Positions 26,414 through 35,242 of a stretch of DNA of 64,000 nucleotides are shown here, one piece after another. Origin of the DNA: CAUZIZ01 sp965219855 (GTDB lineage Bacteria; Acidobacteriota; UBA6911; RPQK01; JAJDTT01); assembly GCA_965219855.1 (NCBI GenBank), contig CBDCOR010000010.1:1-64000 (forward strand). Reading direction: 5' to 3'. Both the position numbers and the translations under genes were made by a program. Each line of letters opens with the position of its first letter. Within the stretch, counting starts at the first letter, position 1. The notes beneath the pieces were generated by a model. It did not search any database. It saw only the letters and a program-made list of their open reading frames with translations, and was not told the DNA's origin.

Positions 26414-27328
26414 TCAAGGCACCACGATCTGGACTCCCCGGCTGAAGACCGAGAAGCTCATGGGGAGGTTTCCGACCAGCTCACCATCCATCTGAACCGG
26501 TACTGAAGGATCACCGGTAACTTCGACCCGTTGGGTCTTTCGGTAGACCACATCGGGGTAGTCCAGGTGTCTTCTTCTGAGGACTCCCCACAGATAATGC
26601 AGAAAGCGAGTCTTCCGCTTCGAGGTGAACAGGCACACGTCTAGGCACTCTTCATAGACATTGGCATGAGGCGCCATCAGAAGATGCCCTCCATATCGCC
26701 GCGCATTGGCAATCACCGCGAAGCTGGCTTCCCATTCGGTCCCGTCCAGAGTCACCTGAAAAGGCCGAAGAGGACAACTCCCAAAAGCCGCCAATCCGGT
26801 CAACCAATAGGCTCCTATTCCAAGGGTCTTCTTCAGGCCCGGCGGCACCCGCGCGATCACCTCGGCGTCAAGCCCGATACCTGACATCAGGTGGAAGTAC
26901 CTCCCACCTCCCTCCCCCAGATAGATGCTCCGCACGGTCCCCGAAGCCGCGATTGGCAGGGCCTCCTCCAGACGCAGCGGGATACCCAGCTCCCGGGCCA
27001 ACACGTTGGCGGTCCCTGCCGGCAGCAGCGCCACTGGAATGTTCCAGGGAGCCGCCAGCCGGAAGGCCTCATGGAGGGTTCCATCGCCCCCATATACGAT
27101 CAACCGATCCTTGCCGGCCAGGTCCAACCGAAAATCCGGAGGACTGGGATGCAGCGGCTCGGTAGAGTCTGCCTCGGATTCGGATACGGCTCTGGAGGAG
27201 AGGCGGGTACACACTGGCTCGGCCTCGATCCCATGCTGCCTCAGGCCCTGCAGCAAAAGACGCAGGCGTTTCTGAGAAAGAGGACGGCGTCCGGCTGCGG
27301 GATTGTAGAGGAGAACCGCCTCGGTCAT
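26414..27328 (-). CDS. diacylglycerol kinase family lipid kinase
   Basis: This 304-residue soluble or membrane-peripheral kinase is of the DagK/YegS/sphingosine kinase fold. Motifs are NPAAGRRPLSQKRL at the N-terminus, the nucleotide loop YGGDGTLHEAF, and LPAGTANVLARELGIP. It probably phosphorylates a lipid such as diacylglycerol or undecaprenol-like substrates; the exact substrate is not deducible. It is followed after 65 bp by the M23 peptidase on the same strand. Confidence 0.92.
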   Translation of the reverse strand: MTEAVLLYNPAAGRRPLSQKRLRLLLQGLRQHGIEAEPVCTRLSSRAVSESEADSTEPLHPSPPDFRLDLAGKDRLIVYGGDGTLHEAFRLAAPWNIPVALLPAGTANVLARELGIPLRLEEALPIAASGTVRSIYLGEGGGRYFHLMSGIGLDAEVIARVPPGLKKTLGIGAYWLTGLAAFGSCPLRPFQVTLDGTEWEASFAVIANARRYGGHLLMAPHANVYEECLDVCLFTSKRKTRFLHYLWGVLRRRHLDYPDVVYRKTQRVEVTGDPSVPVQMDGELVGNLPMSFSVFSRGVQIVVP

Positions 27329-27393
27329 CTTATTCTCCCGCGGGCAACCGAGTCGTTCAGGCGTTCTGGGACGGGTTCCGCCCGGTGAAACTG

Positions 27394-28683
27394 CTAGCGG
27401 GAGGCAACTACGCGCTTCATATGGGGCTCGCGCTCCGGGATCGCGTCCAGCCTTTCGAGCAAGGCGTCCCGCACCGCCTCGAAGGACTTCATATGCTTTG
27501 CGGCAAGAGGCTTCACGGGAAGGGAGGTTAGTTTTCGTGGGTTGAGATACTTTCCTCGTTTGTTCTGGACGCGGTAGTCCAGGTGTGGGCCCGTTGAAAG
27601 ACCGGTGGATCCAACCCTGCCGATTACATTTCCCTGGTCGATATGAGCACCACGCCGTACCTGGATCCGGGACAGGTGGGCGTAGCTGGTCATGAATCCG
27701 TTGGGATGCCTTATCTTGACCATCTTCCCGTAACCTCCATTTCGCCCGGCGAAGATGACTCTTCCATCCCCTGCCGCCCTCACCTCGGTGCCGGATGGAG
27801 CCCCGTAGTCCACACCCAGGTGCGGCCGACGCTTCTTCAAGATGGGATGAAATCGGGAATAGGAAAAGCCGGAGGTGATTCTCGGGTTGAATTTGAAGGG
27901 TACCTTCAGCAGCGCTTTCTTCACCGAGTTCCCTTCCCGATCGAAATGCCCCTTCTTACCCGTATCCGGGTCCTCGAACAAGAACGCATGGAATGGCTTA
28001 CCCTCATGCTCGAAGTGCACCGCTTCGACCTCGCCGTAGACGAAAAAATCCCTTTCCTTCTGGTACTTCTTCTGCATGATCAACTTGACCGAATCGTTGG
28101 GCTGAATCTCGGTGAAATTGATGTCCCAGGCAAATATATGAAACAAGGTGTCCACCAACGCTGGCTTTTCCCCTTGAGAGATGAGCGTGTTCCAGAGAGA
28201 AGTCTGGATTCGCCCGTAAACCTCCTCCTCTACCAGTTCGAACGGGTGCTGGTGGCGGGAGGCAACATACCCATCTGACTCGGACGAGACCAGGAGATAC
28301 TGTTCGTCGTCTATGTGGTATTCCAAAGCACGGAAAGACCCGTCGAGGAAGCGCTCGACCACAATCCGATTACCCGCTTTGATCCGGTGCAGGTTGTAGA
28401 CGGACTGGGTGTCTTCGATAAGGCGATAGATATCGGGAGGACCGAACTCGTAGCGGCTCAGGACAGTCGCGAGGGTAGCGTTGCGGCGAATTTTATCTTC
28501 AGTTCGGAGAGTCTCAGGTTCGGGTACCGTGGCGGCCTCAGCCTGCATCCAGGCAGCTCGTAAGAGGGAATCCTCGACCTTCTCCCCCGGGGCAAAGGGC
28601 CACCAGTACAGGCAGAAAGCACCCACGAGGATCAGCGTAAGCACTGGCAACAAGCGCAGCTTGAGTCGATTTTTCCTGGAATC
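27394..28683 (-). CDS. M23-family metallopeptidase, membrane-anchored
   Basis: This cell-wall endopeptidase-like protein has an N-terminal membrane helix (LLPVLTLILVGAFCLYWWPF), a long linker domain with an OapA/LysM-like region, and a C-terminal LytM/M23 domain. Zinc and catalytic residues are seen in RPHLGVDYGAPSG, SYAHLS and GPHLDYRV, the last a common variant of GPHLHFE. I chose the TTG at 28683 because GTGAGGAGG lies five bases before it; the longer frame to 28785 would run into coaD. It likely trims peptidoglycan cross-links during growth. Confidence 0.88.
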   Translation of the reverse strand, partial: DSRKNRLKLRLLPVLTLILVGAFCLYWWPFAPGEKVEDSLLRAAWMQAEAATVPEPETLRTEDKIRRNATLATVLSRYEFGPPDIYRLIEDTQSVYNLHRIKAGNRIVVERFLDGSFRALEYHIDDEQYLLVSSESDGYVASRHQHPFELVEEEVYGRIQTSLWNTLISQGEKPALVDTLFHIFAWDINFTEIQPNDSVKLIMQKKYQKERDFFVYGEVEAVHFEHEGKPFHAFLFEDPDTGKKGHFDREGNSVKKALLKVPFKFNPRITSGFSYSRFHPILKKRRPHLGVDYGAPSGTEVRAAGDGRVIFAGRNGGYGKMVKIRHPNGFMTSYAHLSRIQVRRGAHIDQGNVIGRVGSTGLSTGPHLDYRVQNKRGKYLNPRKLTSLPVKPLAAKHMKSFEAVRDALLERLDAIPEREPHMKRVVASR

Positions 28684-28696
28684 CAAGTCTACCTCC

Positions 28697-29218
28697 TCAC
28701 CCAGAAGGACTCTCACTCTGCGAAGGCCTGACTCGCTCCCGAGCTCCTTCCAGGTAGGTCTCGACGATACTCGGGACCAGCCCATTCACGGACCCTCCCA
28801 GAGAGAACACTTCCTTGACCAGGCTCGAGCTCAGATACGAATAATCGCCTGCAGGCATCATGAAGATCGTCTCGATCTCGGGCTGCATGGTACGGTTCAT
28901 CAGCGCCATCTGGAGTTCGAACTCGTAGTCGGTTACCGCTCGAATTCCTCGCAGAATCACACGCGCATTATTCTTGACCGCATAGTTCACCAACAGGCCG
29001 TCGAAGGTATCGACCTCGACATTGTCCCACCTGCGGGTGGCCTCCTCTAGCATTTGGACCCGCTCATCTAAAGTGAACAATGGCTCTTTGTCAAGGTTCA
29101 GCAAGACGGCCACAATGACCCTCTCGAAAATGCTACTGCTCCGCTGCATGATGTCCAAGTGCCCGTTCGTCACCGGATCGAAGGAACCTGGATAGATTGC
29201 GGTCACCCCTTTCGCCAT
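28697..29218 (-). CDS. coaD: phosphopantetheine adenylyltransferase
   Basis: This 173-residue nucleotidyltransferase carries out the fourth step of coenzyme A synthesis. It has the T/HxGH motif in YPGSFDPVTNGHLDI and the second motif YSYLSSSLVKEV, with RGIRAVTDYEFE between. In many genomes coaD follows rsmD and recG directly. Here it is on the same strand as those genes but 1.2 kb away, separated by repeats, a small ORF and a sigma factor gene. Confidence 0.96.
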   Translation of the reverse strand: MAKGVTAIYPGSFDPVTNGHLDIMQRSSSIFERVIVAVLLNLDKEPLFTLDERVQMLEEATRRWDNVEVDTFDGLLVNYAVKNNARVILRGIRAVTDYEFELQMALMNRTMQPEIETIFMMPAGDYSYLSSSLVKEVFSLGGSVNGLVPSIVETYLEGARERVRPSQSESPSG

Positions 29219-29275
29219 GCGATTACCGCCGCTATGTTACGGTAGGCGAACGGGAAAAGACAACTGGGGGGGCTA

Positions 29276-29418
29276 GGAACGTCTGAACGTCTGAACGTCT
29301 GAACGTCGCACGTCCCTTGACCGCAGCCCGGAGATGAACACGTGGGAGGGTCGAGAATCGTGCAGTTGCAGCTAGAGCCCGCGGAATTGGGACGTTCAGA
29401 CGTTCCGACGTTCCGACC
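29276..29418. repeat. GAACGTCT tandem repeats in inverted arms
   Basis: Four units of GAACGTCT-type sequence at 29276-29315 face the inverse GACGTTCAGACGTTCC-type units at 29391-29416. The two arms could pair as a long stem. The right arm forms the last codons of the small ORF that follows. A related block is found at 60160-60190. Confidence 0.85.
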
Positions 29419-29701
29419 CTATCCCCAGAGAAACAGTTCCCGATACAAGTGTAGGAAGCGGTCCAGATGGCGGTGAGAGCCTGCCTTCTTCCAGACCTTG
29501 ATACAGATCATCCAGCCTCGCCTTCAGCTCGCTCACCCAAAGGGAGCATTCCTCACTGGAGAGTCCGCCCGAGTAGAACCATTGGTCAGCCCAGTTCTGG
29601 ACCAGGAGGAGACTCCGATATTCGGACGATGTGAGACGAGTTCGTATCAGGGACAAGAGAATCGACGCTCGGTTGCGCTCTTGGCGAAAGCGGATCTCCA
29701 T
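29396..29701 (-). CDS. small hypothetical protein
   Basis: This is a 101-residue protein from the ATG at 29701, preceded by AAAGGAG at six bases. The helical core (SLIRTRLTSSEYRSLLLVQNWADQWFYSG, then ELKARLDDLYQGLEEG) has no recognised family. The last six codons (SERRNV) are encoded by the GAACGTC repeat arm, so the natural end may have been lost. It is divergent from the sigma factor gene with 138 bp between, so co-regulation is possible but unproven. Confidence 0.5.
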   Translation of the reverse strand: MEIRFRQERNRASILLSLIRTRLTSSEYRSLLLVQNWADQWFYSGGLSSEECSLWVSELKARLDDLYQGLEEGRLSPPSGPLPTLVSGTVSLGIGSERRNV

Positions 29702-29839
29702 GGGGGGCTCCTTTCTCATGATCTGGCGGTTTGACAGCCTCGCGATCTGGTCTCTATAATCGGTGATGTTTCCGATTCGATTTCCCACCAGGTTTTCCAA
29801 CGTTTCAGATGACGTTTCTGCGAAGCGCTTTTACGGCGT

Positions 29840-30418
29840 ATGTTGGAACGCATCTGGTGCGACAAGCAAACTGTCTTTCGCTCCATAGTCCTGAGGGTGC
29901 TGCTAGATCCTTCCCGCGTCGACGACATCTTGCAAGAGGCTTTCGCTCACGTGCTGGCCTCAGGGAAGGCCTTTCCAAGCGAAGCAGATGCCTATCGCTA
30001 CATAAGGCGGGTGGTTTTCAACACGACCATCGACTACTACCGTGCTTCCAAGCGGGCAGTGGACTGCTTTTCGACCGAGGCCATCTTCGTCTATTCGGAG
30101 CCGAGATCGAGTCAACCGAGCCCCCTGACGACCTTGCTCAAGAACGAATTTGCGACGTCGAGATCCGAGCTCCTAGAAGAAATAGCCAGGGCACTCACTG
30201 ATCTGCCCCCGGATCAGAGAGAGGCGATCCAGCTGATTCTCGGCCCGCGTCGACGGAAGCTGAATGAGATGTGTCGCGAGGCCGGTGTGCCCTACAGTAC
30301 CCTGAGAAGCCGGATGATCGCTGGACTGGAACGGATACGGGAAAAGTTGAAGGTCAAGGGTCTCTATCGGCCCTACCTGGAGCTCAAGCAGGTTGGGTCA
30401 CACCGCCGAAGCACCTGA
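29840..30418 (+). CDS. ECF-type RNA polymerase sigma factor
   Basis: This 192-residue sigma-70 family protein has only regions 2 and 4. Region 2 includes PSRVDDILQEAFAHVL and DAYRYIRRVVFNTTIDYYRASKR. Region 4 is LPPDQREAIQLILGPRRRKLNEMCREAGVPYSTLRSRM, a helix-turn-helix for the -35 element. There is no adjacent anti-sigma gene on the same strand; the next gene is rsmD, convergent with five bases between stops. The signal and regulon are unknown. Confidence 0.88.
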   Translation: MLERIWCDKQTVFRSIVLRVLLDPSRVDDILQEAFAHVLASGKAFPSEADAYRYIRRVVFNTTIDYYRASKRAVDCFSTEAIFVYSEPRSSQPSPLTTLLKNEFATSRSELLEEIARALTDLPPDQREAIQLILGPRRRKLNEMCREAGVPYSTLRSRMIAGLERIREKLKVKGLYRPYLELKQVGSHRRST

Positions 30419-30423
30419 AGGGA

Positions 30424-30978
30424 TCAATCGACCTCGAGTGGCGCTTGCAGGAAAAGGAGCTGATTGTCCCCCACCTTCACCACCCGCGAAAGGGAGAGAC
30501 CTTCGGGTAAAGGGGGTATTGGGGTCTTCTTGAAGGTCTCGAGGATTATCCGGGTCTCCGCCTTCAAGCAGGGTAACCGGCTTACTCGATCGAGTAGTTT
30601 CTGGTGTCGCTTGAAGCGATAAGGCGGGTCCAGGAAGACGAAGTCCAGGGGCGGTGATTCCAGACTCCTGAGAAGTATAAAGACGTCTTTCTGCTGAACC
30701 TCCCAGCCCCCCTCAATACCACAGAGCTTCAGGTTTTTCTTCAGCAACCGGACAGCGGCGAAGCTGCGGTCATTGAAGTTGATGAATTCGGCTCCCCGGC
30801 TCAGAGCTTCGATTCCCACGGCGCCAGTTCCGGAGAAGGCGTCCAGCCAGACCGATCCAACAACGGTCTTGTCCAGGACATTGAAGAGGCACTCTCGTGC
30901 CCGATCCGTAGTGGGACGAATCTCACCTCGGCCTGTGGCCAGGCGCCGCCCTCGATGTTTTCCCCCAATGATTCTCAT
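30424..30978 (-). CDS. rsmD: 16S rRNA (guanine966-N2)-methyltransferase
   Basis: This 184-residue SAM-dependent methyltransferase modifies G966 of 16S rRNA. It has the family start MRIIGGKHRGRRLATG, IRPTTDRARECLFNVL, the SAM site DAFSGTGAVGIEALSRGA and the catalytic DPPY (FVFLDPPYRF). It follows recG by 13 bp on the same strand, the usual recG-rsmD order. Confidence 0.96.
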   Translation of the reverse strand: MRIIGGKHRGRRLATGRGEIRPTTDRARECLFNVLDKTVVGSVWLDAFSGTGAVGIEALSRGAEFINFNDRSFAAVRLLKKNLKLCGIEGGWEVQQKDVFILLRSLESPPLDFVFLDPPYRFKRHQKLLDRVSRLPCLKAETRIILETFKKTPIPPLPEGLSLSRVVKVGDNQLLFLQAPLEVD

Positions 30979-30991
30979 TGGTTCCTCACAA

Positions 30992-33115
30992 TCAGCCCAC
31001 CACGTAGAGACCGTAGCGTTCCTTCCACTGGTCGATGAGCTGGTTCATCAGGACTGCGGGTCGATCCGCCTCGCGCAACATTTCGCGCAGGAGCTCCTTG
31101 GCTTCGAGGGCCGCCAACTCCAGCGCCTCTCGGTCGCGAACAATGTTGCCAAAACGGAATTCCGGCAAGCCAGACTGTCGGGTACCCACAAACTCACCCG
31201 GCCCCCGAATCTCCAGATCCTTCTCCGCTATCTTGAACCCGTCACTGGTCCTGCGCATGATCTCGAGCCTCTGGTAGGCAGCCTCCGACCTGACCCCTTC
31301 GGTCATCAGAATGCAGATCCCGGGATGCCTACCTCGGCCAATTCTCCCTCGGAGCTGGTGCAGTTGAGAGAGCCCAAACCGCTCGGCGTGCTCGATGGCC
31401 ATGACGGAGACATTCGGCAGATCTATCCCAACCTCAACCACGGTGGTCGAAACTAGGACCTGGATTCGGCCCTCCCTGAGTCCACTCATCAATTCTTCCT
31501 TCTCTTCCGCCTTGAGCCGCCCATGAATGAGTCCGACCGTGAATTCCTGAAACACCTCCTGCTGCAGATGCTCGGCCATGGCCTTGGCAGCTCGCAACGC
31601 CAACTTCTGCGACTCCTCGATCAGCGGGTAGACGATGAAGGCCTGCCGACGTCTCTTCAGCTCGCTCCGGATCACCTCGTAGATCTCCTGGCGGCTTCGC
31701 TCCGATTTGATTACCGTTCGCACTGGCTGACGGCCGGGAGGCATCTCATCCAGCACCGACAGGTCCAGGTCTCCAAAAACGGTAAGCGCCAGGCTCCGGG
31801 GAATCGGGGTCGCCGTCATGACGAGCGTGTCAGGATGGCCGCCTTTGGCCATGAGCTGGAACCTCTGTAGGACTCCAAAGCGGTGCTGCTCGTCGATGAC
31901 CACCAAGGCAAGATCCTTGAACTCCACCTGCTGCTCGATCAAGGCGTGGGTTCCGATGACCAGATCGACATCGCCTGATTCAATCCGAGCCAGGATTGCC
32001 TTGCGCCTCTTGCCCTTGACTCGGCTCGTCAAAAGGGCCACCTCGTAGGAGGTGTTCTCCAAGTAGCTTGTAAAAGTCCGGAAGTGCTGTTCTGCCAGGA
32101 TCTCAGTCGGCGCCATCAGGGCAGCCTGATGACCATTTTCAATACCCACTACGATGGCTTGCAAAGCCACAATCGTCTTGCCGGAGCCTACGTCGCCATG
32201 AAGCAGGCGGCTCATCACTTTGGTGCTGCAAAGGTCGTCTACGATCTCCCTGAGAACCCGTTTCTGTGCACGGCTGGGGCGGAAGGGGAGCACCGACTTC
32301 AGCGCCTGACGGAGTGGGTCACTCGTCTTCATGACACGAGTCTTGGGCAGGACCTCTCGCTGTCTCTTGATCAACTGAAGGCCCATCTGGAAAAGAAAGA
32401 ACTCCTCGAAGATCAGGCGTCGGTGAGCCTCGGTTTGACTCGATTCAAGACGCCGAAAGAAGGACTCTGGCGCTTCACCCGGCGGAGCCGTTGGGAAGTG
32501 AACCTCCTGAAGGGCCGAAAGCCGATCCAGAAAGCCATGCTTCTGTCGAAGGCTCAGTGGGAGAGGATCTGTGAGTTCCGACCCCAAGTCGGCCAACAGC
32601 CTGAAAAGAATGCCGCGAAGCATTCTAGTCGTGAGCTTTCCGACGCGGCGATAGATGGGGACGATCCTCCCACTGTGGATCTGCGCATCGGAAGCCGAGT
32701 CGACGATCTCCCACTCTGGATTGATCAACGCCAGGTCCTTGGTGTAGTCGTCGCGGCGAGGAATTCCAAACAGAATCAACCGTTGGCCCTTGCGCAGAAC
32801 GCGACGCAGATAAGCCTGGTTGAAGAACTTCACCGAGAGCAAACCGGAGAAGTCCTGGAGCATGATCTCGAAGATCTGCACCCCCTTCATGGGCGTGGTG
32901 TAGTCGCCCGTAACCAGAATCTCGCCCTCAACCAGGGCCTCTTCTCCAGCTGTCAGTTGGCTGACTTGCTTGTAGTTGGAGCGGTCTTCGTAGCGGAACG
33001 GTTTATAGCTGAGAAGGTCTTCGACGGTGCAGATTCCCGCCTGCGCAAACATCTCGGCTCGGGCGGGCCCGACTCCCTTCAGAAATTGCACCGACGTATC
33101 CAGTTGAACTGCCAT
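30992..33115 (-). CDS. recG: ATP-dependent DNA helicase RecG
   Basis: This 707-residue superfamily 2 helicase remodels stalled replication forks and branched recombination intermediates. It has an N-terminal wedge/OB domain, Walker A LLHGDVGSGKT, the DEQH-type Walker B VVIDEQHRFGV, TATPIPRSL, and the C-terminal motif VEVGIDLPNVSVMAIEHAERFGLSQLHQLRGRIGRG. Length and motifs are normal. It opens the recG-rsmD pair. Confidence 0.97.
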   Translation of the reverse strand: MAVQLDTSVQFLKGVGPARAEMFAQAGICTVEDLLSYKPFRYEDRSNYKQVSQLTAGEEALVEGEILVTGDYTTPMKGVQIFEIMLQDFSGLLSVKFFNQAYLRRVLRKGQRLILFGIPRRDDYTKDLALINPEWEIVDSASDAQIHSGRIVPIYRRVGKLTTRMLRGILFRLLADLGSELTDPLPLSLRQKHGFLDRLSALQEVHFPTAPPGEAPESFFRRLESSQTEAHRRLIFEEFFLFQMGLQLIKRQREVLPKTRVMKTSDPLRQALKSVLPFRPSRAQKRVLREIVDDLCSTKVMSRLLHGDVGSGKTIVALQAIVVGIENGHQAALMAPTEILAEQHFRTFTSYLENTSYEVALLTSRVKGKRRKAILARIESGDVDLVIGTHALIEQQVEFKDLALVVIDEQHRFGVLQRFQLMAKGGHPDTLVMTATPIPRSLALTVFGDLDLSVLDEMPPGRQPVRTVIKSERSRQEIYEVIRSELKRRRQAFIVYPLIEESQKLALRAAKAMAEHLQQEVFQEFTVGLIHGRLKAEEKEELMSGLREGRIQVLVSTTVVEVGIDLPNVSVMAIEHAERFGLSQLHQLRGRIGRGRHPGICILMTEGVRSEAAYQRLEIMRRTSDGFKIAEKDLEIRGPGEFVGTRQSGLPEFRFGNIVRDREALELAALEAKELLREMLREADRPAVLMNQLIDQWKERYGLYVVG

Positions 33116-33254
33116 TGCTTCTGAGCACTGCGGGTCTTCTCGTGCCGGGCCAGCCGGGAATCCCTACTATTAGAGATTCCAAGTACGCCAATCTATGATC
33201 TTATCAGTCCGAGGGAAACTCTGGTCGGGGGTCGTGGGCGCAGGGTTGCAGCTA

Positions 33255-33520
33255 AGTACTCTGGTTCATAAATACGATGATGTATGTGGCGAGCGCGACG
33301 GCGTCGAGGGCGCGAAGCGACGACGAAGCCATACCCCTGTGTATTGGAAGGAGGAACGACTCCATCGGCCCGTCCCGTCGCCACCCGAAGGGCAGATGGG
33401 GGTTGTGGACGATCTCTGCGTTGGTCGTCGTCGAAGATGGCCAAGCATCGTCTTCCTGCCTTGACCTCGCCTCACAAGCCCCATCTGCATACATTATCGT
33501 ATTTATGAACCAGAGTACTA
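33255..33520. mobile_element. MITE-like repeat with terminal inverted repeats, copy 2
   Basis: About 265 bp with nearly perfect terminal inverted repeats of over 30 bp that include GGTTCATAAATACGAT on the left and ATCGTATTTATGAACC on the right. TAA on both sides may be a target duplication. The body matches 20029-20303. No frame is conserved as a protein. It lies between recG and the lipoprotein gene and probably sits upstream of the latter's promoter. Confidence 0.88.
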
Positions 33521-33557
33521 AGCAAGACCCCACCACCAACTATGTTAAAATGTCTCT

Positions 33558-34115
33558 GTGCGCCACGCTTTGATCGTCCTTCTGCTGATCGGTGCTTCTT
33601 GCAGTAAGAGTCTCGAGAAGCAGGTGCAGGAAGCGGTTCGTAGATTCGACACCGCAGAATTCTCCAAGAAGCAGGTCAAGGTAGAAGAGATCAGATATCT
33701 GGGAAGCCATGCCGTGGCCACAGTGACGCTTAAGACGGCGGTCAAAATGATCAAGGAGGACGACGAGTGGGTGATCGACGAGGTTCGCATCGGAGATCGC
33801 CGCTGGGAAAAGGCCGAGTTCATCATCGCAGTGCTGAACGAGAAGAGAACGGCACGCACGCGTTCCGATCTGAATACGCTTTCCTCGGGGATCAGCCAAT
33901 ATCGGAACCAGCACTCCAAACTCCCTCCGGCGAAGGACTTCGAAGAACTGACCGACGCCCTGGCCCCTGATTACATGGGACAGGTGACGCGCCTGGACGC
34001 CTGGTCGAACACATTTTCCTATAGGGCCATATCACCCTCTGAATACGATCTCCGCTCGGCAGGACCTGACGGCGAAATAGACACGGCAGACGATTTGAAG
34101 CCTGGAGACCAATGA
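33558..34115 (+). CDS. lipoprotein with pseudopilin-G-like C-terminal domain
   Basis: This 185-residue protein starts at a GTG with a lipoprotein signal (ALIVLLLIGASC). The N-terminal half is a small alpha/beta unit. The C-terminal half resembles the globular part of type II secretion GspG pseudopilins: TRSDLNTLSSGISQYRNQHSKLPP, LDAWSNTFSY, and the ending LRSAGPDGEIDTADDL. It lacks a prepilin leader, so it is not a true pseudopilin. The next gene overlaps its stop by ATGA. Confidence 0.72.
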   Translation: MRHALIVLLLIGASCSKSLEKQVQEAVRRFDTAEFSKKQVKVEEIRYLGSHAVATVTLKTAVKMIKEDDEWVIDEVRIGDRRWEKAEFIIAVLNEKRTARTRSDLNTLSSGISQYRNQHSKLPPAKDFEELTDALAPDYMGQVTRLDAWSNTFSYRAISPSEYDLRSAGPDGEIDTADDLKPGDQ

Positions 34116-34600
34116 TGAGGAAAAACGCCAGCATCTTGCTCGCCCTGCTCGGGATCATCATGTTGGCCTTCGTAGGCTACAACCTCTACCAGTCCGTGCC
34201 CAGCCGGCTGGGCTGGGAATCCGACTACGAAGAGGCTTTGGGAGAGGCACAATCGAGGGAGCAGTTGGTTCTCGCTTACCTTTACACAGATTGGTGTTCC
34301 TACTGCAAGAAAATGGACTCCGAGACCTTTCGCGACTCCGAGTTGATCGACGCAATGTCGGACAGCTATGTCTGGCTCAGGTTGAACGCCGAGACACAGG
34401 AAGATGGCGTCCGCTTGCAGAGAAAGTTTGGTATTACGGCGTACCCCTGCACCATCATCATGGACCAGAACGGTACCGAGCTGGACCGGATCGAGGGTTA
34501 CGTTCCCGTCGGCCGCTTCAAAGAGGCCGTTGAGAGCGCCTCGAAAGCGCGGAATGTAGCCAGTCGTGAGGTCTGCGATTCAGCAGCAGGCTGTGCTTGA
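34112..34600 (+). CDS. membrane-anchored thioredoxin-fold protein
   Basis: This 162-residue protein has an N-terminal membrane helix or signal (ASILLALLGIIMLAFVGYNL) followed by a thioredoxin fold. The active site is YTDWCSYCKKMD (CSYC) and the cis-proline segment is GITAYPCTIIMDQNG. It probably acts in extracytoplasmic thiol chemistry and may take electrons from DsbD, encoded 14 kb away; that link is inference. It is translationally coupled to the lipoprotein gene before it. Confidence 0.85.
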   Translation: MMRKNASILLALLGIIMLAFVGYNLYQSVPSRLGWESDYEEALGEAQSREQLVLAYLYTDWCSYCKKMDSETFRDSELIDAMSDSYVWLRLNAETQEDGVRLQRKFGITAYPCTIIMDQNGTELDRIEGYVPVGRFKEAVESASKARNVASREVCDSAAGCA

Positions 34601-34648
34601 TGGGGGGCGGCCTGGTCGCTGAAGCAACCGGACTAACCGAGAGAGTTT

Positions 34649-35242
34649 TCAATCCAGAAGATGACCCAGCTTCTCTTTCTTGGTTCTTAGATACTTTTCT
34701 GAGAGCGGCGAAGGCTCAACGACCAGAGGGATTCGGGTCACCACCTTCAGCCCTTCTTCTTCCAGCCCACGAATCTTTTCCGGATTGTTCGACATCAGCC
34801 GAATTCGGGTGATTCCAAGCGATTTCAAAATCTCCGCACAAAAGCGATAGGATCTGAGATCGGGCTCGAATCCCAGCTTGGCATTGGCCTCGACGGTATC
34901 GACACCTTGATCCTGGAGCTGGTAGGCATGCAGTTTATTCATCAGGCCAATGCCTCGGCCCTCCTGCATTTGATAGACAAGCACGCCGCTCTGAGAGGCC
35001 GCAATTCGCTCCAGGGCCCGCTCCAATTGGTCCCCACAGTCACAGCGAAGCGATCTAAAAATATCGCCTGTCAGACACTGAGAGTGGATGCGTACCAAGG
35101 GCGGATTCTCGCTCTCCAACGGTCCTTTTACTACAGCCACAATCCGCTCACCATCTCGATCGTTCTCGAAGCCGTAGATCTCGAAATCACCATATCGGGT
35201 CGGGAGCATTGCCTGGGGTACACCCGTTCGGGCCGTCTCCAT
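34649..35242 (-). CDS. ribA: GTP cyclohydrolase II
   Basis: This 197-residue enzyme opens GTP at the start of riboflavin synthesis. It has zinc cysteines in HSQCLTGDIFRSLRCDCGDQL and the catalytic region MQEGRGIGLMNKL. It is stand-alone and not fused to RibB. It is convergent with the thioredoxin-like gene. I saw no FMN riboswitch in the upstream 300 bp. Confidence 0.96.
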   Translation of the reverse strand: METARTGVPQAMLPTRYGDFEIYGFENDRDGERIVAVVKGPLESENPPLVRIHSQCLTGDIFRSLRCDCGDQLERALERIAASQSGVLVYQMQEGRGIGLMNKLHAYQLQDQGVDTVEANAKLGFEPDLRSYRFCAEILKSLGITRIRLMSNNPEKIRGLEEEGLKVVTRIPLVVEPSPLSEKYLRTKKEKLGHLLD

